Assembly (NCBI GenBank): GCA_963580285.1
Contig: OY757017.1
Location: 12,970,538 to 13,034,537 of the forward strand
Reading direction: 5' to 3'
Length of the DNA stretch: 64,000 bases
Origin: Lucinisca nassula
Lineage: Eukaryota; Mollusca; Bivalvia; Lucinida; Lucinidae
The notes beneath the pieces are model-generated. The model had not been told where the DNA came from. It searched no databases and saw only the letters and a program-made list of their open reading frames with translations. Shown here piece after piece: positions 32,706-42,316 of this stretch. Numbering within the stretch: position 1 is the first letter of the stretch; each line of letters starts with the position of its first letter. Both the position numbers and the translations under genes were made by a program.

Positions 32706-33097
32706 CACTGTGCGTGTAATGCAGTTGACAATCGACGCAGTTTTCTTTATGCAGTCAGAAAATGTTGAATTAGGGGATAACCAATTTCAAAATTGTCATT
32801 TTGAGAGGTAAATCGGCGGTTTTACGGTGGGAAATTCCATTTTACGGGAACGGATTTTCCCACCGTAGAACCGACGATGACCATTTACAATACAGATATT
32901 CCCATTCTAATTATTGCACGTATTCGGTTGTTTTGTTAAAAGTGTACTATTTTGGTTAAAACGGCAAGCGCTGTGAGCGTCGTAAAAATACATGTTACCC
33001 AATGAAAAGCGAAGCTACATCATGACGTCAGAGTTCCGACTAAATGTATACTGCTGCAAATTTTTGAAAATTTCGAATCAAACGTTTAATACTTTGT
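32706..33097. other. Unassigned, with short inverted repeats
   Basis: A pair GGCGGTTTTACGGTGGGAAA / TTTTCCCACCGTAGAACCG spans 32814-32875. The rest is unplaced. Confidence 0.4.
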
Positions 33098-33283
33098 TCT
33101 TGATTTTGGTTTTACGGTCCTTTCAAGATTATGTTACTCATATCGAGCCGATCGTCAATCAGGGTTGGGCGTAAACCGGAGTTCCCGGAGAAAACCACCT
33201 GACAACCCGTTGCAGAACTTGGCATCTCAGATATGACCCGAACCAGTTCGAACCACAGCGGTGTGAGACCTAATGATTAAGTG
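33098..33283 (-). mobile_element. SINE-e fragment, minus strand
   Basis: GATTTTGGTTTTACGGTCCT, TCGAGCCGATCGTCAATCAG, then the B-box region GTTCGAACCACAGCGGTG. It breaks at ATTAAGTGTC, where the YLDD retroelement begins. The same joint is present at about 40285-40313. Confidence 0.8.
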
Positions 33284-33786
33284 TCAAAATAGAAGTGGAG
33301 GCAATGATCAGGAATCGATACAATTAACCCACAGCTCCCAACAGAGACCCCAAAGGAAAAGAAACACAACCATGAAACAAAAGACCTAATGGAAACATTG
33401 ATAGCGGAAAGCCAAAAAAAAAAAATATATAAGCGACACAAACACCCAAACCATAACAAAAATAAACCGCGACAGAAGAAACGCCTTGGAACGGTCAGCG
33501 GAAACGATTTCCACTGGGGGGCTTAAATCGATCTTACGTGGCCACAATCCTCGCCCTTACTTCCGTCGCGATTTAGACAAAGTATTTGTTCAGTCCGCAT
33601 GAAGGCCTCCTAACTCATCAGTGCAACATCCCCGTGAACACAGACGACAGCAAGAAACCACTGAAATGCTGGAGCAAAAGAAAACCAACAGTTACATGTA
33701 GACTCCGATGGGCACGACCAGAGATCGAGCATCATGCACCAACAAGCATTACCTTTAATTAGATTTCTCTAATTCGCAATAAGCCT

Positions 33787-34673
33787 TTACTCTGGAACCG
33801 TCATAGAATCTGACGCCTGACCCACCAGCGTGCAATTAAAGTGGGAAGCAAAGTTGTCAACCGTGATTGGGTTAACTACCATGCATGCAGTCTGTCGTAT
33901 AACATTTATGTTGTACCCAATCGTTTTATATCGAAGAATGATTTTACGAAATTTGGTGCTGAAGTCATTGCGGTTATATATTTTTCTGAATTTATATTCT
34001 AAGTCACCATAAAAAAACGGGTTCCGATAAACCTTGTTGCAGAAGAGATTTAAGTCCAATATTGAATTTTAAAATTAAATCAGAATGACGTCTTTAAAAT
34101 TTTGAAAAGGCTTTGCGTAGTTTATGTTACCGATAACCCTGATTTAGAAGTTTAGCCGTTTCCAATTTATTACGAGTGTTGAAGTCAGATACATGACTAC
34201 ACACTCTGGCAAATCGAATTAATTGCGAAATATAAACGCCATAGGATGGTGCACGAGGAACATCACCATCCAAAAAAGGAAAATTTACAACCTCCAAAAA
34301 AAAAAAAAAAAAAATATCAAAATCTTCGCGTTTATCATAAATTTGCAGGAAACAAACCCATCTACAATAGATAGATGTAAATCCAAAAACGGGGCCTCGG
34401 TATCAGAAGAATTTGCTTTAATTAACTGAAGTTCGGGGGTGGGGGGTAAATTTGACTGATCAAACCATCGAAATAGGTATTGTCAATATTTAATAAATCA
34501 TCCAAATATCTAGAAGTTGAGCTAAAAGCTTCAATGATTTCAGACTGGTTTTCAGCAGAAAGGGACATCAAGAACGCTGTCTCATAACAACACACAGACA
34601 AATCAGCCACAAGTTGTGCGCAATCAAAGCTCTTTAATATCCACAAGGCCACGGAGGCCTGTTCCACGTACAA
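33787..34673 (-). pseudogene. Reverse transcriptase fragment (YLDD type), copy 1
   Basis: The upstream piece (34673-34422) has the RT palm motif SRYLDDLLNIDN. The downstream piece (34059-33787) has EYKFRKIYNRNDFSTKFRKI and VVNPITVDNFASHFNCTLVG, the conserved C-terminus of this family. The region between (34060-34421) is frame-broken, including an A run of about 17 at 34298-34314, and the N-terminus is missing. The family is a widespread invertebrate RT with YLDD and a VNFPFLDGDV signature in copy 2. I cannot assign it firmly to Penelope-like or another order from sequence alone. Confidence 0.78.
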
Positions 34674-34756
34674 TCACAGAATACAAGACGGTAACGTTGT
34701 CAACACTACGGGCTCATTGCAGGGATTACCTGAGGTCATAAGTAGCATAGGGTGTA

Positions 34757-34860
34757 GGTATAGCGCCTTTTTATAGCACCTGTTTATAGCGCCATTTGTT
34801 TAGTAAGACGCTATACCTTCACCGCTTGATCTAAGCTTGACTAGGCTAGTAGGGTGTATG
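34757..34860. repeat. TATAGCGCC inverted repeats
   Basis: TATAGCGCCTTTTTATAGCA, TTATAGCGCC and then AGACGCTATACC form overlapping inverted repeats. The same segment is at 41871-41968, where the last arm reads GGCGCTATACC. Confidence 0.7.
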
Positions 34861-34914
34861 CTACCTATATAGTTGGATTTAGTGTTTTGAACTGAGGCGC
34901 TGAAAGTTTTCAGT

Positions 34915-35042
34915 GTTATGGGATTTTCAGTTTTGTGGAATTATAGCGCCTTCTATGAAAGGTGCTATAAAAGTTCAGTTTTGTGGGATTATAGCGCCTT
35001 CTATGAAAGGCGCTATAAATTTTCAGTTTTGTGGGATTATTA
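34915..35042. repeat. About 62-bp tandem repeat of a TATAGCGCC hairpin
   Basis: TTTTCAGTTTTGTGG recurs at about 34921, 34974 and 35026 with ATTATAGCGCCTTCTATGAA then AGGCGCTATAA between. Each unit folds on itself. It yields repetitive short frames only. Confidence 0.8.
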
Positions 35043-35745
35043 GCCCAGCTGATAGTGAGAAAAAGCTGCCTTTTATGATACAAGCACGAAACTTGCCATA
35101 ATTGTAGAGGAGAACTATCTAAACGATTTACGTTCGGGAGCCATCGCGAAAAAGTTCTACTTCTGGTTAAATTCAAGATGGCGGATCCCACACCTAATTT
35201 TGCATTCAAATCAACAGTTTCGGACGTACTCAACGAAATTCACATAATAAAGTAGTCAGATGGCGACGATCAATCACCACAAATGTAGAAAAATTGAGTT
35301 TTTATGACAAGCCATACATATTTAGTCATAAAACATACTAATTCCGGTATTATCAAAGATGGCGGATCAGTTTATTGACTTTGATGTCTATTGTCCAGCT
35401 GATTCAGAGAAAAAGTTGCTCTTTTATGGTACAAGCATGAAACGTGCCACTATTGTAAAGGAGGGCTATCTAAGCGGTTGAAGATCGAGAGCCATCTCGA
35501 AAAAAATCTACTTCCGGTTTAATCCAAGATGGCGGATCCCATGAACTTTGCAGTTGTTTTCAAATCAACAGTTCCGGACGTACTCAACGAAGTTTCGAGA
35601 ATAAAGCAACCAGATAGCGACAAACAATCACCACAAGTGTATGAAAACGAGTTTTCATGAGAAGCTATATATATTTAGTCATAAAACGTACTACTTTGGG
35701 TCAAATCAAAGATGGCGGATCTGTATTATCTCTATCGGGGGATAT
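35043..35745. repeat. Two ~350-bp tandem units with AAGATGGCGGATC every ~175 bp
   Basis: GCCCAGCTGATAGTGAGAAA (35043) and GTCCAGCTGATTCAGAGAAA (35392) start collinear units. AAGATGGCGGATC occurs at about 35176, 35357, 35527 and 35708, twice per unit. It is preceded by CTTCTGG, ATTCCGG, CTTCCGG and CTTTGGG. The motif resembles a YY1 site beside ETS-like sites. Confidence 0.82.
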
Positions 35746-35825
35746 TAAATTTACCTTGCGCTGCAGCATACATATAAATTATGTTAAGGTTATGATAGTT
35801 GTTGAAGTATTGTACAAAAAGGCTT

Positions 35826-36237
35826 ACGGAGATGTTGCACTGATGAGTTAGGAGCCTTCATGCGGACTGAACAAATTGTTTGTCTAAATCGCGACGGGAG
35901 TTGGGGCGGGGATTGTGGCCGCGTGGGATCGATTTGAGCCCCCCCCCCAACCCCACCGGTGGAGTTCGTTTCCGCTGGCCGTTCCAAGGCGGTTGTTCTG
36001 TCGCGGTTTGTTTTTGTTATGGTGTGTCTTTGGGTGTTTGTGTCACTTGTGTTGTTTTGTTTTGGATAGCCTATTGGCCATTTTGTGGGAAAGTGGCTGT
36101 CCTTTTGGCTTTTCGCTGTTGGTGTTTCCGTTGGGTCTGTTGTTTCATGTTTGTGTTTCTTTCCCTTTGGTGTCTCTGATGGGAGCTGTGGGTTGATTGT
36201 GTCGATTCCTGATCATTGCATCCACTTCTATTTTACA
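35826..36237 (+). mobile_element. YLDD retroelement 3' UTR fragment
   Basis: GGAGATGTTGCACTGATGAG through GGTCTGTTGTTTCATGTTTG to ATTCCTGATCATTGCATCCA, in the same orientation as 15912-16509 and more complete at its end. Hydrophobic frames across it (35880-36196) come from T/G-rich sequence. Confidence 0.8.
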
Positions 36238-37470
36238 TGGTCTGATATACTGAGCAGATGGATTTCCACTTCGGTTTAACGTTTACACTGTGTGTGGCTG
36301 TCCAAGCTTGGACTAAGAACAATTTCCGCTGCAAGCACACAACGTTGCACATGACAACGCACTTCTGCGACACTTACAGTTCCCACGACATCCCTTTTTG
36401 CATCATAGTGTACAAGCTCTTGACAGGTGGTTGCAGCTTCGAGAAGCAATGTCCAAAGGGGCTCCCATATTTTGCCATATGGTCTTACCCATCCAAACTC
36501 AGTTCGGCTCGGATGTACAGGACATGACTCTAAAGCGTTGTCCCATATGAAAGTATGATAATGGTTCTGTTTGTGTGTTGCAGCAATGCAGCTTCTGTTG
36601 GTGGAATTGCTTCTATTTGTTTCCCATTTTGCGCAAACAGAAGCAGTCTGGCTTCGTCTACAGTCTGAGCACTGCTTGTTCTGTCATACATAACAACTAC
36701 AAATCTTTGCCCGACCTGCATGAACACATCAAATTGATGTGCCTGTGCAGGGTCCATCATCAGCGCTAAGACATCTGTCAGATCACAGCATGGTGTCCAA
36801 GTATCCCATGCCTTTTCCAAAAAAGCTGAGGCCGTGTCACAACCTGTGAACGCATGGAACAACGATAATACTGAAGCTTTCTCTGGACCAAGTGCATTTG
36901 CAACACAGTGAGCATCTATGTACCTGAAATGTTTGCCAGTCCCAAAGGCTACCCATATTTCAGATGCTGATAAAGCGTGATAGTATGTTATAGCAAGAAC
37001 AACTACGCCTGTATCCACTGTCCTGATCATTATTCGGTCGTAACCAGACATGACTGTATCGGCAAGGTGTAGTGTACTTCTAGTGTCAGCCTCTTCATGT
37101 AAGCAAGGAGAAAGGTTAGGGTGCTGAAGACTATCATTACACATGAACTCGTTTCTAAGTGTTGTAATAATTTGTTTGTCAGTGTAACGGCAGTTCTACG
37201 ATGTGATGAGTAAGGGCTTTAAATAATTCTGCTTTGTTTTCGCAGGAACTCGCAGGAACATTTGCCAATTTCTTGGTAATGAATTACGACCTTCTACACG
37301 CCGTCGAATCCCATTTCCCCTCTTATACTTTGCAGTTGCCTTTAAACTGTCCGCTTTATATACATCCCAGACCACATCAATGTGTTTCACGGCCTCTAGC
37401 TGACTGCAGATACAGAGGATCTTACATGAGTGTTCATGTATTATTGGATTTATTAAACGAGTTGAGGAAA

Positions 37471-37753
37471 TTGTTTGATTTGAGGTTTAACGTCCCCGTC
37501 AACACTGTAAAGGTCATTTTGGAGACGTTACTTCCAATTTTGTGGGACTTTTACCCGACATTGAGGTGAAATGACATCTCAAGCCCTGTCGCCCAATGAA
37601 ACCAATTGGACGGTCTGCCTCGCACCGCGGTTCCTGGACAGGCTTAGATCCTCTAGGCGGTTTACCAGTACTTGTGTGGGGGGCCGGATTCAGCTCTGCG
37701 TGGAAGCATCATGCAGCCCATATAATTCTTCAAGCCCTTATGAGCGGGGGTCG
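37471..37753 (-). mobile_element. SINE-c nested in P1
   Basis: Minus strand, tail first (TTGTTTGATTTGAGGTTTAA). Exact 14-bp TSD ACGAGTTGAGGAAA at 37457-37470 and 37754-37767. The 14 bp are P1 sequence, so the SINE is younger than P1. Confidence 0.95.
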
Positions 37754-37838
37754 ACGAGTTGAGGAAAAGGGATAAAATGCGAGGCTTTGCCTCGCATTTT
37801 ATCCCTTTTTCCGCACCGAGTTTAATAAATTCAATTAA

Positions 37839-38251
37839 GAAATGAAATTTATTTTTCTGCAGTTCATGGAAGTATGAACGCAGTGGGTCGCGTGCAAAGT
37901 AAATGATCCCCGAAGGGGTTCATGTAAACTTTGCTAGCGACCCACTGTCGTTCATACTTTCATGAAAAGCAGAAAAATTAAGTTTATTTTTTATATTTAC
38001 ATTCTTTGTCCCTCATCACTGGGCGAAAAAAAATGCTTTAGGGCAAACGTTTAAAGCTGAAAAACATTTACACGCTGTTTTTCTACAAAGAGCGGAGCAG
38101 CGTTGACGTCATCAACGCCCGTAGAGAACAACGGTTTAGAATGACGTCATTTAACGTCACTGAAAATCATGTGATTCGATGCGTTCATTGACGTATGAAC
38201 GCAATTGTTTTCTATAGGTTTACATTAGACTTTACACTGGAAATGTAAATA
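37839..38251. mobile_element. Palindromic element P2 nested in P1
   Basis: Flanked by TTAA on both sides (37835-37838 and 38252-38255), where the 12-kb P1 has a single CAATAATG. The first 140 bp fold on TTTTCTGCAGTTCATGGAAG / CATGAAAAGCAGAAAAATTA with the apex GATCCCCGAAGGGG. The rest has TTGACGTCATCAACG and ATGACGTCATTTAACG. A TTAA target would fit piggyBac-type integration, but clear TIRs were not found. Confidence 0.7.
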
Positions 38252-38817
38252 TTAATACATGAGCACGAATGCAAGATTCTATTTATCATATGACATTTTA
38301 AACTCATTTTATTTACGATTGTTTACAAAAAGGTCAATATTCCGCCGTTAGTAAACGCGACGTCGTTAAGGACGTCGTACATGTAACGTTACGGGACGTA
38401 TCTAGCTAATTTGCATATTTAATCCACTAGTGGATTATCGAAAATATTACATGACGTCATTACACTCTCAGACGCGACGTCATATGATAAATAGAAAAGG
38501 AAAATGGTTGATGCATACTCGTCAAATGTTGTGCATGTTCCAGGCCCGAGCATGTTGACGAGAGCAGCGCCGTCAATTATCAGTACTTCAACTGAAGGCG
38601 CCTCTTCTGCTGCAGTTGACAATGGCTCCAAGCATTTATTTAGAAGTTCTCCCTTGTTTCCAAGACGGATGTTTCCATTTTGACATAAAGATGGGGATGC
38701 TCGCTGGTTTTCATGCTTGAAAAACACTTGAATATTTCTACCAACGTGTTTGGCAAGAAATGTTGAGCCTAGAAAATCGTGAACAATCGTATTTCAGAAG
38801 AGAACTTTTAGACTGGT

Positions 38818-38857
38818 CTTTTTTTTTTTTTTTTTGTTTTTTTTTTTGTTTTTTTAC
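38818..38857. repeat. Poly-T run in the EADTR gene
   Basis: T18-G-T11-G-T7 between coding blocks. It could be the A-rich tail of a decayed insertion or an intron remnant. Confidence 0.6.
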
Positions 38858-39515
38858 AAGGGTGTTCGAAATAGAGAGATTGAATTTTTCTTTATTGAAT
38901 CGAACACCTTTTTCTCGCGCAGACTGAACCGCACTTCCACAAATGTTGCATACATTTCTTGACCAGTCTCTTCGATTTGCCCCAGTGTCTGAATAACAGA
39001 AGGATCTGAAATATCCTTTGTCTCAAGTGAGATCAAATCGTCGGTTTGTTCGGTGAATGGATTACCAAACTCATCCAGCGCTTCCACGAGTGAGACCACA
39101 TGTTGGTGAAAAGTCCGTTGCAAGCCCGTTTTTGCTCATGGTGACTGTCCGTAGTTTCTGATTTCTGAAGATACAGATTCTCAAAGTTTTGAGACAATCG
39201 AGATATTTCTGGACCAGCCACCGTCCAACGTCTCAGAGCACCTGGATTTTCTGTGAGGCAAAATGCACCCCCATCTGCAATTACTAGTGCATTGGTTTGT
39301 ATTTGGGCCTGGTCTAGTGCAAGTCCAGAGAACTCAATTCCTGCCTTGTGAACCACAAACAGACCATCACGAAATATTTTACGGATAAGGCAGCCAATTG
39401 GCCCATTGAACATAAAATGCACTTGTGGTCAAGTCTTCGGGAAAGTTGCCTCGTCTGGTGCAGAAACCCTGATTCATGATTTGCATTTTTGTGTTATTTT
39501 TTTTCATGGCAGCCA

Positions 39516-40284
39516 TCCATGTCGAACTTTAACGGACACCAAGGTAATTACAGTCGGTTAAAGTCAATACATAGTTTAATATAGGGACTGACTTGATAAT
39601 TATTTCCCCATAAAAGAAAAACTAATAACAAAATCTTTTCTGTGCCAGCGGCTCATGATTTTTCATTCTTTTTCGAATATCCATTTGTATTTTTAATGGT
39701 TTTTCATGAACAACTTTTTGGTCCTTTTTACATATATTTGGAAGCACCCTCTAAATGTATAGAATATATAGTAAAACTACTGAATGAAGCGACAAAAACT
39801 GATGAATTTATTCTCATAACTTGTTTTGTGAATTGTTATTTCTTTTCTGTGCCAGCCGGAGTAAAATTGCATTGTGAATACGTCAAGATAAATTTTGTAA
39901 AATAAAAATGATAATAATTTGGTCATTTTTGACAATGAAATACACTACCCTCTTTTTCTATTTTCTTTTCTATGGATTAGTTGGAGGCTTTTGGGAGATA
40001 ACCATTTATTTTTTTTTGGTGTTGTACGCGTTAATTACCTTGATTATCAGCACAGCTGAGAAAGGTCTTATACGTAAAAGTCCAGTATGATGAACTGTAT
40101 GGCAATGGCAACATGTATTTCACTGCTGCGACCACCTCTGCGAACCCGCAGGGATTATAATTAGTTCTCTTACACTGTCTGTAATTGCTAAATGTACCCG
40201 ACAGACTACTGTTGCACCTGGTGTGTGGTTAACATATATTAGGGCGCACACTTCTGTGAACCCGGAAGGAATATAATTATTCAC
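39516..40284. repeat. R block, copy 1
   Basis: AACTAATAACAAAATCTTTT ... TATTAGGGCGCACACTTCTG recurs at 52562-53220 and 58048-58690. It lies next to the 5' side of the EADTR gene here and at 58 kb, so it may be part of the same element. A frame of 87-104 codons is open in copies 1 and 2 but shifted in copy 3. Confidence 0.75.
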
Positions 40285-40307
40285 CACAGCGGTGAGAGAC
40301 TTAATGA

Positions 40308-41970
40308 TTAAGTGTCAAAACAGAAGTGGAGGCAATGATTAGGAATCGATACAATTAATCAACAGCTCCCAACAGAGACCACAAGGGAAAGAAACACAAC
40401 ATGAAACAACAGACCTTATGGAAATATTAATAGCGGAAAGCCAAAAGGACAGTTACTTTCCCACAAAATGCCAATAGGCTATCCAAAATAAAATAATATA
40501 AGCGACACAAACACCAAAACCATAACAAAAATAAACCGCGACAGAAGAACCGCATTGGAACGGTCAGCGGAAACGATTTCCACTGGGGGGGGGGGGGGGG
40601 GGGCTTAAATCGATTTTACGTGGCCACAATCCTCGCCATTACTTCCGTCGCGATTTAGACAAATTATTTGTTCAGTCCGCATGAAGGCCTCCTAACTCAT
40701 CAGTACAATATACCCGTGAACACAGATAATCAAATAACCACAGAGATGAAACAACGGTGAGGACTCGACAGCAAGAAACCACTTAAATGCTGGAGCAAAA
40801 GAAAACCAACAGTTAGACTTCGATGGGCCCGACCAGATATAGAGCATCAGGCACCAACCAACATTACCTTGAATTAGATCTCTCTAAATCTCAATAAGCC
40901 TTTACGCTGGAACCGTCATAGAATCTGAGGCCTGACCCACCAGCGTGCAATTAAAGAGGGAAGCAAAGTTGTCAACCGTGATTGGGTTAACTACCACGCA
41001 TGCAGTCTGTCGTATAACATTTATGTTGTACCCAATCTTTTTATATCGAAGAATGATTTTACGAAATTGGGTGCTGAAGTCATTGCGGTTATATATTTTT
41101 CTGAATTCATATACTAAGTCACCATAAAATTCGGGTTCCGATAAACCTTGTTGCAGAAGAGATTTAAGTCCAATATTGAATTTTGAAATTAAATCATAAT
41201 GACGTCTATAAAATTTTGAAAAGGCTTTGCGTAGTTTATGGTACCGATAGCCCTGATTAAGAAGTTTAGCCGGTAATAATTTATTACGAGTGTTGAAGTC
41301 AGTTACATGGCTACACATTCTGGCAAATCGAATTAATTGCGAAATACAAACACCATAGGATGAAGCACGATGAACATCACCATCCAAAAAAGGAAAATTT
41401 ACAATCTCAAAATCAAAATCATCGCGTTTAGCATAAATTTTGCAGCAAACAAACCCATCTACAATAGAGAGATGAAAATCCAAAAACGGGGCCTCGGTAT
41501 CAAAAGAATTTGCTTTATTTAACTGAAGTTCGGGGGTTGGGGGGGGGAGGGAGGGTAAAGTTGACAGATCAAACCATCGAAATAGGTATTGTCAATATTT
41601 AATAAATCATCCAAAAATCTAGAAGTGGAGCTAAAGGCTTCAATGATTTCAGACTGGTTTTCAGCAGAAAGAGACATCAAGAACGCTCTCTCATAACAAC
41701 ACAAACACAAATCAGCCACAAGTTGTGCGCAATTAAAGCTCTTTAATACCCACAAGGCCACGGAGGCCTGTTCCACGTTCAATCACAGAATACAAGACGG
41801 TAACGTTGTCAACACTACGGGCTCATTGCAGGGATTACCTGAGGTCATAAGTAGTATAGGGTGTAGGTATAGCGCCTTTTTATAGCACCTGTTTATAGCG
41901 CCATTTGTTTAGTAAGGCGCTATACCTACACCGCTTGATCTAAGCTTGACTAGGCTAGTAGGGTGTATGC
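40308..41970 (-). repeat. Segmental duplication, copy 2 (YLDD retroelement)
   Basis: Counterpart of 33286-34860, better preserved. A G run of 18 at about 40586-40603 in the 3' UTR replaces a G6 in copy 1. Confidence 0.88.
40902..41782 (-). pseudogene. Reverse transcriptase fragment (YLDD type), copy 2
   Basis: The piece 41782-41519 ends its RT motif SRFLDDLLNIDN (Y changed to F), then runs into a Pro-rich artefact. The piece 41483-40902 (193 residues) carries KRDDFDFEIVNFPFLDGDVH, YGVCISQLIRFARMCSHV, KLRKAFSKFYRRHYDL and VVNPITVDNFASLFNCTLVG. The two join in one ancestral frame, but a C-tract expansion (G-rich on the plus strand, 41532-41556) shifts it. The N-terminus, including upstream palm motifs, is absent. 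RT-thumb function is family knowledge; the element order is uncertain. Confidence 0.82.
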
Positions 41971-41972
41971 TT

Positions 41973-42192
41973 TTGTTTGATTTGAGGTTTAACGTCCCCG
42001 TCAACACTGTAAAGGTTATTTTGGAGACGTTGCTTCCAATTTTGTGGCACTTTTACCCGACATTGAAATGAACTGACATCTCAAGCCCTGTCGCCCAATG
42101 AAACCAATAGGGTTTATTAGCATGGACGGTCTACCTCACACCGCGGTTCCTGGACAGGCTTAGACCCTCCAAGCGGTTTACCAATACTAGTG
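41973..42192 (-). mobile_element. SINE-c, 5' truncated, minus strand
   Basis: TTGTTTGATTTGAGGTTTAA to GGTTTACCAATACTAGTG, then abruptly TATTTTTTTCATGGCAGCC, which belongs to the edge of the EADTR gene/R block. Confidence 0.88.
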
Positions 42193-42316
42193 TATTTTTT
42201 TCATGGCAGCCATCCATGTCGAACTTTAACGGACACCAAGGTAATTACAGTCGGTTAAAGTCAATACATAGTTTTATATAGGGACTGACTTGATAATTAT
42301 TTCCCCATAAAAGAAA
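42193..42316 (-). repeat. Edge fragment of the EADTR element
   Basis: TTTCATGGCAGCCATCCATG to TAATTATTTCCCCATAAAAG, matching 39495-39615, 49386-49495 and 57936-58045. Confidence 0.8.

Larger units (their letters stand above)
33286..34860 (-). repeat. Segmental duplication, copy 1 (YLDD retroelement)
   Basis: Collinear with 40308-41970, including the last bases of SINE-e, the retroelement 3' UTR, the RT fragment and the TATAGCGCC-rich flank (34757-34815). The shared flanks on both sides show duplication of a chromosomal segment, not two independent insertions. Confidence 0.88.
37412..38491. mobile_element. Palindromic element P1 inside the EADTR gene
   Basis: It starts ACAGAGGATCTTACATGAGT and ends GCGACGTCATATGATAA, as in 12277-12640. 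Copy 2 of the host gene has the uninterrupted site CTGCAGATATAGAAAAGGAA at 48513-48532. Two further elements sit inside it: a SINE-c at 37471-37753 and P2 at 37839-38251. The target duplication, if any, is only 1-3 bp. Confidence 0.9.
36313..39515 (-). pseudogene. Transposon-borne EADTR/TGCDT protein gene, copy 1
   Basis: This is the longest of three copies. In order from its 5' side it encodes NGPIGCLIRKIFRDGLFVVH and LTENPGALRRWTVAGPEISR (39422-39033), then a linker to 38850. Next come VLIIDGAALVNMLGPGTC (38727-38510), HIDVVWDVYKADSLKATAK (37390-37196) and EEADTRSTLHLAD, TVDTGVVV and FTGCDTASAF (37144-36530). Last is a Cys-rich tail ending at the stop at 36313-36315, in a frame shifted by one base. 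The DTD expected in TVDTDVV, seen in copy 2, is DTG here. The EADTR...TVDT...GCDT layout resembles PIN/FEN1-like nuclease folds (inference); proteins of this kind are abundant in invertebrate mobile DNA (family knowledge). It is split by P1 at 37412-38491 and a T run at 38818-38857. Confidence 0.8.

Noticed and set aside
35880..36196. Two long hydrophobic frames
   Set aside because: They fall in the T/G-rich 3' UTR of the YLDD retroelement and are not conserved at 15912-16509.
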